From Eutrophobius brisbanensis (GTDB lineage Bacteria > Pseudomonadota > Gammaproteobacteria > Eutrophobiales > Eutrophobiaceae), in contig JAYPQE010000002.1 in NCBI GenBank assembly GCA_038131795.1, positions 144,077-208,076 of the forward strand: a DNA stretch of 64,000 nucleotides. Direction: 5' to 3'. Positions 62,351 through 64,000 of this stretch are shown in pieces (the stretch's first letter is position 1; every line of letters starts with the position of its first letter). The translations under genes and the position numbers were made by a program. The notes below the pieces were generated by a model that did no database searches, was not told the DNA's origin, and saw only the letters and a program-made list of their open reading frames with translations.

Positions 62351-62459
62351 GTGAGAGCTAAGAAATTAAAAGAAAAAGTATGCAAGAAACATAATGTCTT
62401 TGATAACGATATTCCAGGGAAATTTTCCGCCCATCTGCTTTTTACTTTTAACTTTTTAC
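62351..62459. repeat. A-rich inverted repeat of the 7-nt family (copy E)
   Basis: The guaB-guaA spacer has a right arm (62432-62459) that reads on the minus strand as GTAAAAA, GTTAAAA, GTAAAAA in exact heptads. A left arm (62351 to about 62384) contains GCTAAGA (62357), AATTAAA and AGAAAAA in the same phase. The arms agree over their AATTAAAAG cores. It is a more A-rich member than the tRNA-region copies. The guaA start lies 17 bp beyond the right arm. Confidence 0.6.
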
Positions 62460-62475
62460 GATTAATTTAAGTCTT

Positions 62476-64000
62476 TTGAACACACATGCTGAAAAAATCC
62501 TGATCCTGGATTTCGGGTCCCAATATACTCAATTGATTGCTCGCCGGGTCCGTGAGTTAAAGGTTTATTGCGAGATTCATCCCTATGATATGGATGAAAA
62601 AGACATATCAGAATTTAATCCTAAGGCAATTATTCTTTCCGGTGGGCCGGAGTCTGTGACCGAAATAAAAGGTATACAGGCACCACAAATCGTATTTTCT
62701 ATAGGTGTGCCTGTGCTTGGTATCTGTTATGGCATGCAGACCATGGCCGCGCAATTAGGTGGTAAGGTTGCACAATCATCAAAACGGGAATTTGGCCATG
62801 CCATAGTCAGGGCCAGAGGTCATTCGAAGCTATTGAAAGATATCCAGGACGAATCCAACGAACAAGGACATGGCCTGTTATACGTGTGGATGAGTCATGG
62901 TGATCGGGTCGAAGCATTGCCGGAAGGCTTCAAGGTCATCGCCTCTACTGAGAATGCACCTATATCTGCATTTGCTGACGAAGAGAGACAGTTTTACGGA
63001 TTACAATTTCATCCTGAGGTGACCCATACCGCACAGGGCAAGGCAATCCTCGACCGTTTTATCCAGGATATTGCCGGCTGTGGTTCTGACTGGACTATGG
63101 AAAATATCATTGAGGAATCCAGAAAGGCCATCAAGCAACAGGTAGGAGAGGATAAAGTATTACTTGGGTTGTCCGGTGGTGTGGATTCATCTGTTGTTGC
63201 CGCCCTGTTACACAAAGTCATTGGGGATCAACTGGTTTGTGTTTTTGTTGATAATGGTTTGCTGAGATTGAATGAGCGCCAACAGGTAATCGATACCTTT
63301 GATCGACATATGGGAATTAACCTCATCTGTGTGGATGCAGAAGACAGATTTCTGCAAGCATTGGTTGGCGAAGCTGATCCGGAGAAAAAACGAAAAATAA
63401 TTGGCAGGGAATTTATCAAGGTATTTGAAGAAGAATCTGAGAAACTGGAAGGGATAAACTGGTTGGCGCAGGGGACGATTTATCCCGATGTGATAGAGTC
63501 AGCCGGGGCCAAGACCGGTAAGGCACATGTTATTAAATCCCATCACAATGTTGGTGGGCTACCAGAAACAATGAATTTAAAGCTGGTTGAGCCCCTAAGA
63601 GAATTATTCAAGGATGAGGTGCGCAGGTTGGGTGTAGAACTGGGGTTGCCAAAAGAAATGGTTTACCGCCATCCCTTCCCCGGTCCTGGTCTGGGGGTAA
63701 GGATACTGGGAGAAGTTAAAAAACAATATGCCGACTTGCTCAGGTCAGCAGATGCAATCTTCATAGATGAGTTGCGTGACCATGATCTCTATGACGGCGT
63801 TAGTCAGGCATTTACTGTATTTCTACCAGTCAAATCCGTGGGTGTTAAGGGTGATTCCAGGGCCTATGAGTACGTGGTCTCCCTGAGGGCAGTGGAGACT
63901 GTAGATTTTATGACTGCCCGTTGGGCACACCTGCCCTACGATTTTCTCGAGCATGTTTCGAATAGGATACTAAATGAAGTCCCAGGGATATCCAGGGTGA
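62476..64000 (+). CDS. guaA: GMP synthase (glutamine-hydrolysing), 3' end beyond the window
   Basis: GuaA aminates XMP to GMP. The reading frame from TTG at 62476 is open to the window end (508 codons seen). Domains in order: class I glutamine amidotransferase with Cys84 in GICYGMQ and His/Glu in FHPEVTHT; the ATP pyrophosphatase domain with LSGGVDSSV; and the dimerisation domain, of which RILNEVPGI is the last visible part. About 15-20 residues are missing. The start TTG precedes NTHAEKILILDFGSQYTQL, so no other start fits the family; the ribosome-binding site is weak. Cotranscription with guaB is likely. Confidence 0.96.
   Translation, partial: MNTHAEKILILDFGSQYTQLIARRVRELKVYCEIHPYDMDEKDISEFNPKAIILSGGPESVTEIKGIQAPQIVFSIGVPVLGICYGMQTMAAQLGGKVAQSSKREFGHAIVRARGHSKLLKDIQDESNEQGHGLLYVWMSHGDRVEALPEGFKVIASTENAPISAFADEERQFYGLQFHPEVTHTAQGKAILDRFIQDIAGCGSDWTMENIIEESRKAIKQQVGEDKVLLGLSGGVDSSVVAALLHKVIGDQLVCVFVDNGLLRLNERQQVIDTFDRHMGINLICVDAEDRFLQALVGEADPEKKRKIIGREFIKVFEEESEKLEGINWLAQGTIYPDVIESAGAKTGKAHVIKSHHNVGGLPETMNLKLVEPLRELFKDEVRRLGVELGLPKEMVYRHPFPGPGLGVRILGEVKKQYADLLRSADAIFIDELRDHDLYDGVSQAFTVFLPVKSVGVKGDSRAYEYVVSLRAVETVDFMTARWAHLPYDFLEHVSNRILNEVPGISRV

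Overview
The window is chromosomal DNA from a gammaproteobacterium of moderate, slightly AT-rich composition. The evidence is a bacterial core gene order, gammaproteobacterial families (Smg, YbeD, MltB, RlpA, LipB, a long three-helix SecE, YadGH-type exporter) and the blocks dprA-smg-topA-purE-tsaC, tRNA-tuf-secE-nusG-rplKAJL-rpoBC, mreBCD-mrdAB-mltB-rlpA-dacA-dat and guaBA. The gatCAB genes next to mreB suggest a lineage outside the enterics, perhaps near sulfur-oxidising groups. That placement is inference; no rRNA gene is present to settle it.

Layout. 0-4.7 kb: 3' end of a frameshifted dprA, then smg, topA, purE, tsaC. 4.7-6.8 kb: a stable-RNA/EF-Tu unit (tRNA-Tyr, -Gly, -Thr, tuf copy 1, tRNA-Trp). 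6.8-18.8 kb: secE, nusG, rplKA, an L10-type leader, rplJL, rpoB, rpoC. 18.8-36.7 kb: a sigma70-like promoter and leader, then str, S10, spc and alpha operons run without a clear break from rpsL to rplQ (including tuf copy 2, rpmJ and rpoA), ending in an intrinsic terminator. 36.7-40.1 kb: accessory genes (SAM hydroxide adenosyltransferase, a secreted TPR protein, a Fes-like esterase coupled to a broken SGNH hydrolase, a VOC protein). 40.2-43.4 kb: gatCAB on the minus strand. 43.7-52.9 kb: cell-elongation and peptidoglycan genes. 52.9-56.5 kb: queD, an ABC-2 exporter, a nonsense-interrupted cyclic-nucleotide-binding protein and a small secreted protein, sitting between dat and ybeD. 56.7-64 kb: ybeD-lipB-lipA, an M23 peptidase, xseA, guaB and the start of guaA, cut by the window edge.

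How it works together. Most of the window is information processing (transcription, translation, Sec secretion) and envelope elongation (MreBCD, PBP2, RodA, MltB, RlpA, DacA, and D-amino acid supply by Dat). GatCAB corrects misacylated tRNA, LipBA makes lipoate and GuaBA makes GMP.

What stands out. No new defence or mobile system is visible. The most distinctive unexplained signal is a family of intergenic repeats built from 7-nt units (consensus G-Y-N-A-Y-A-A), mostly arranged as imperfect inverted arms, inside the spacers of essential operons (5.1, 6.6, 7.7, 29.85 and 62.4 kb). Also notable are: three damaged genes (dprA by frameshift, an SGNH hydrolase by two stops, a cyclic-nucleotide-binding protein by one stop); a near-perfect CRP-type palindrome upstream of the last; two near-identical tuf genes with codon use unlike their neighbours; and an mreC whose conserved N terminus has no canonical start codon.
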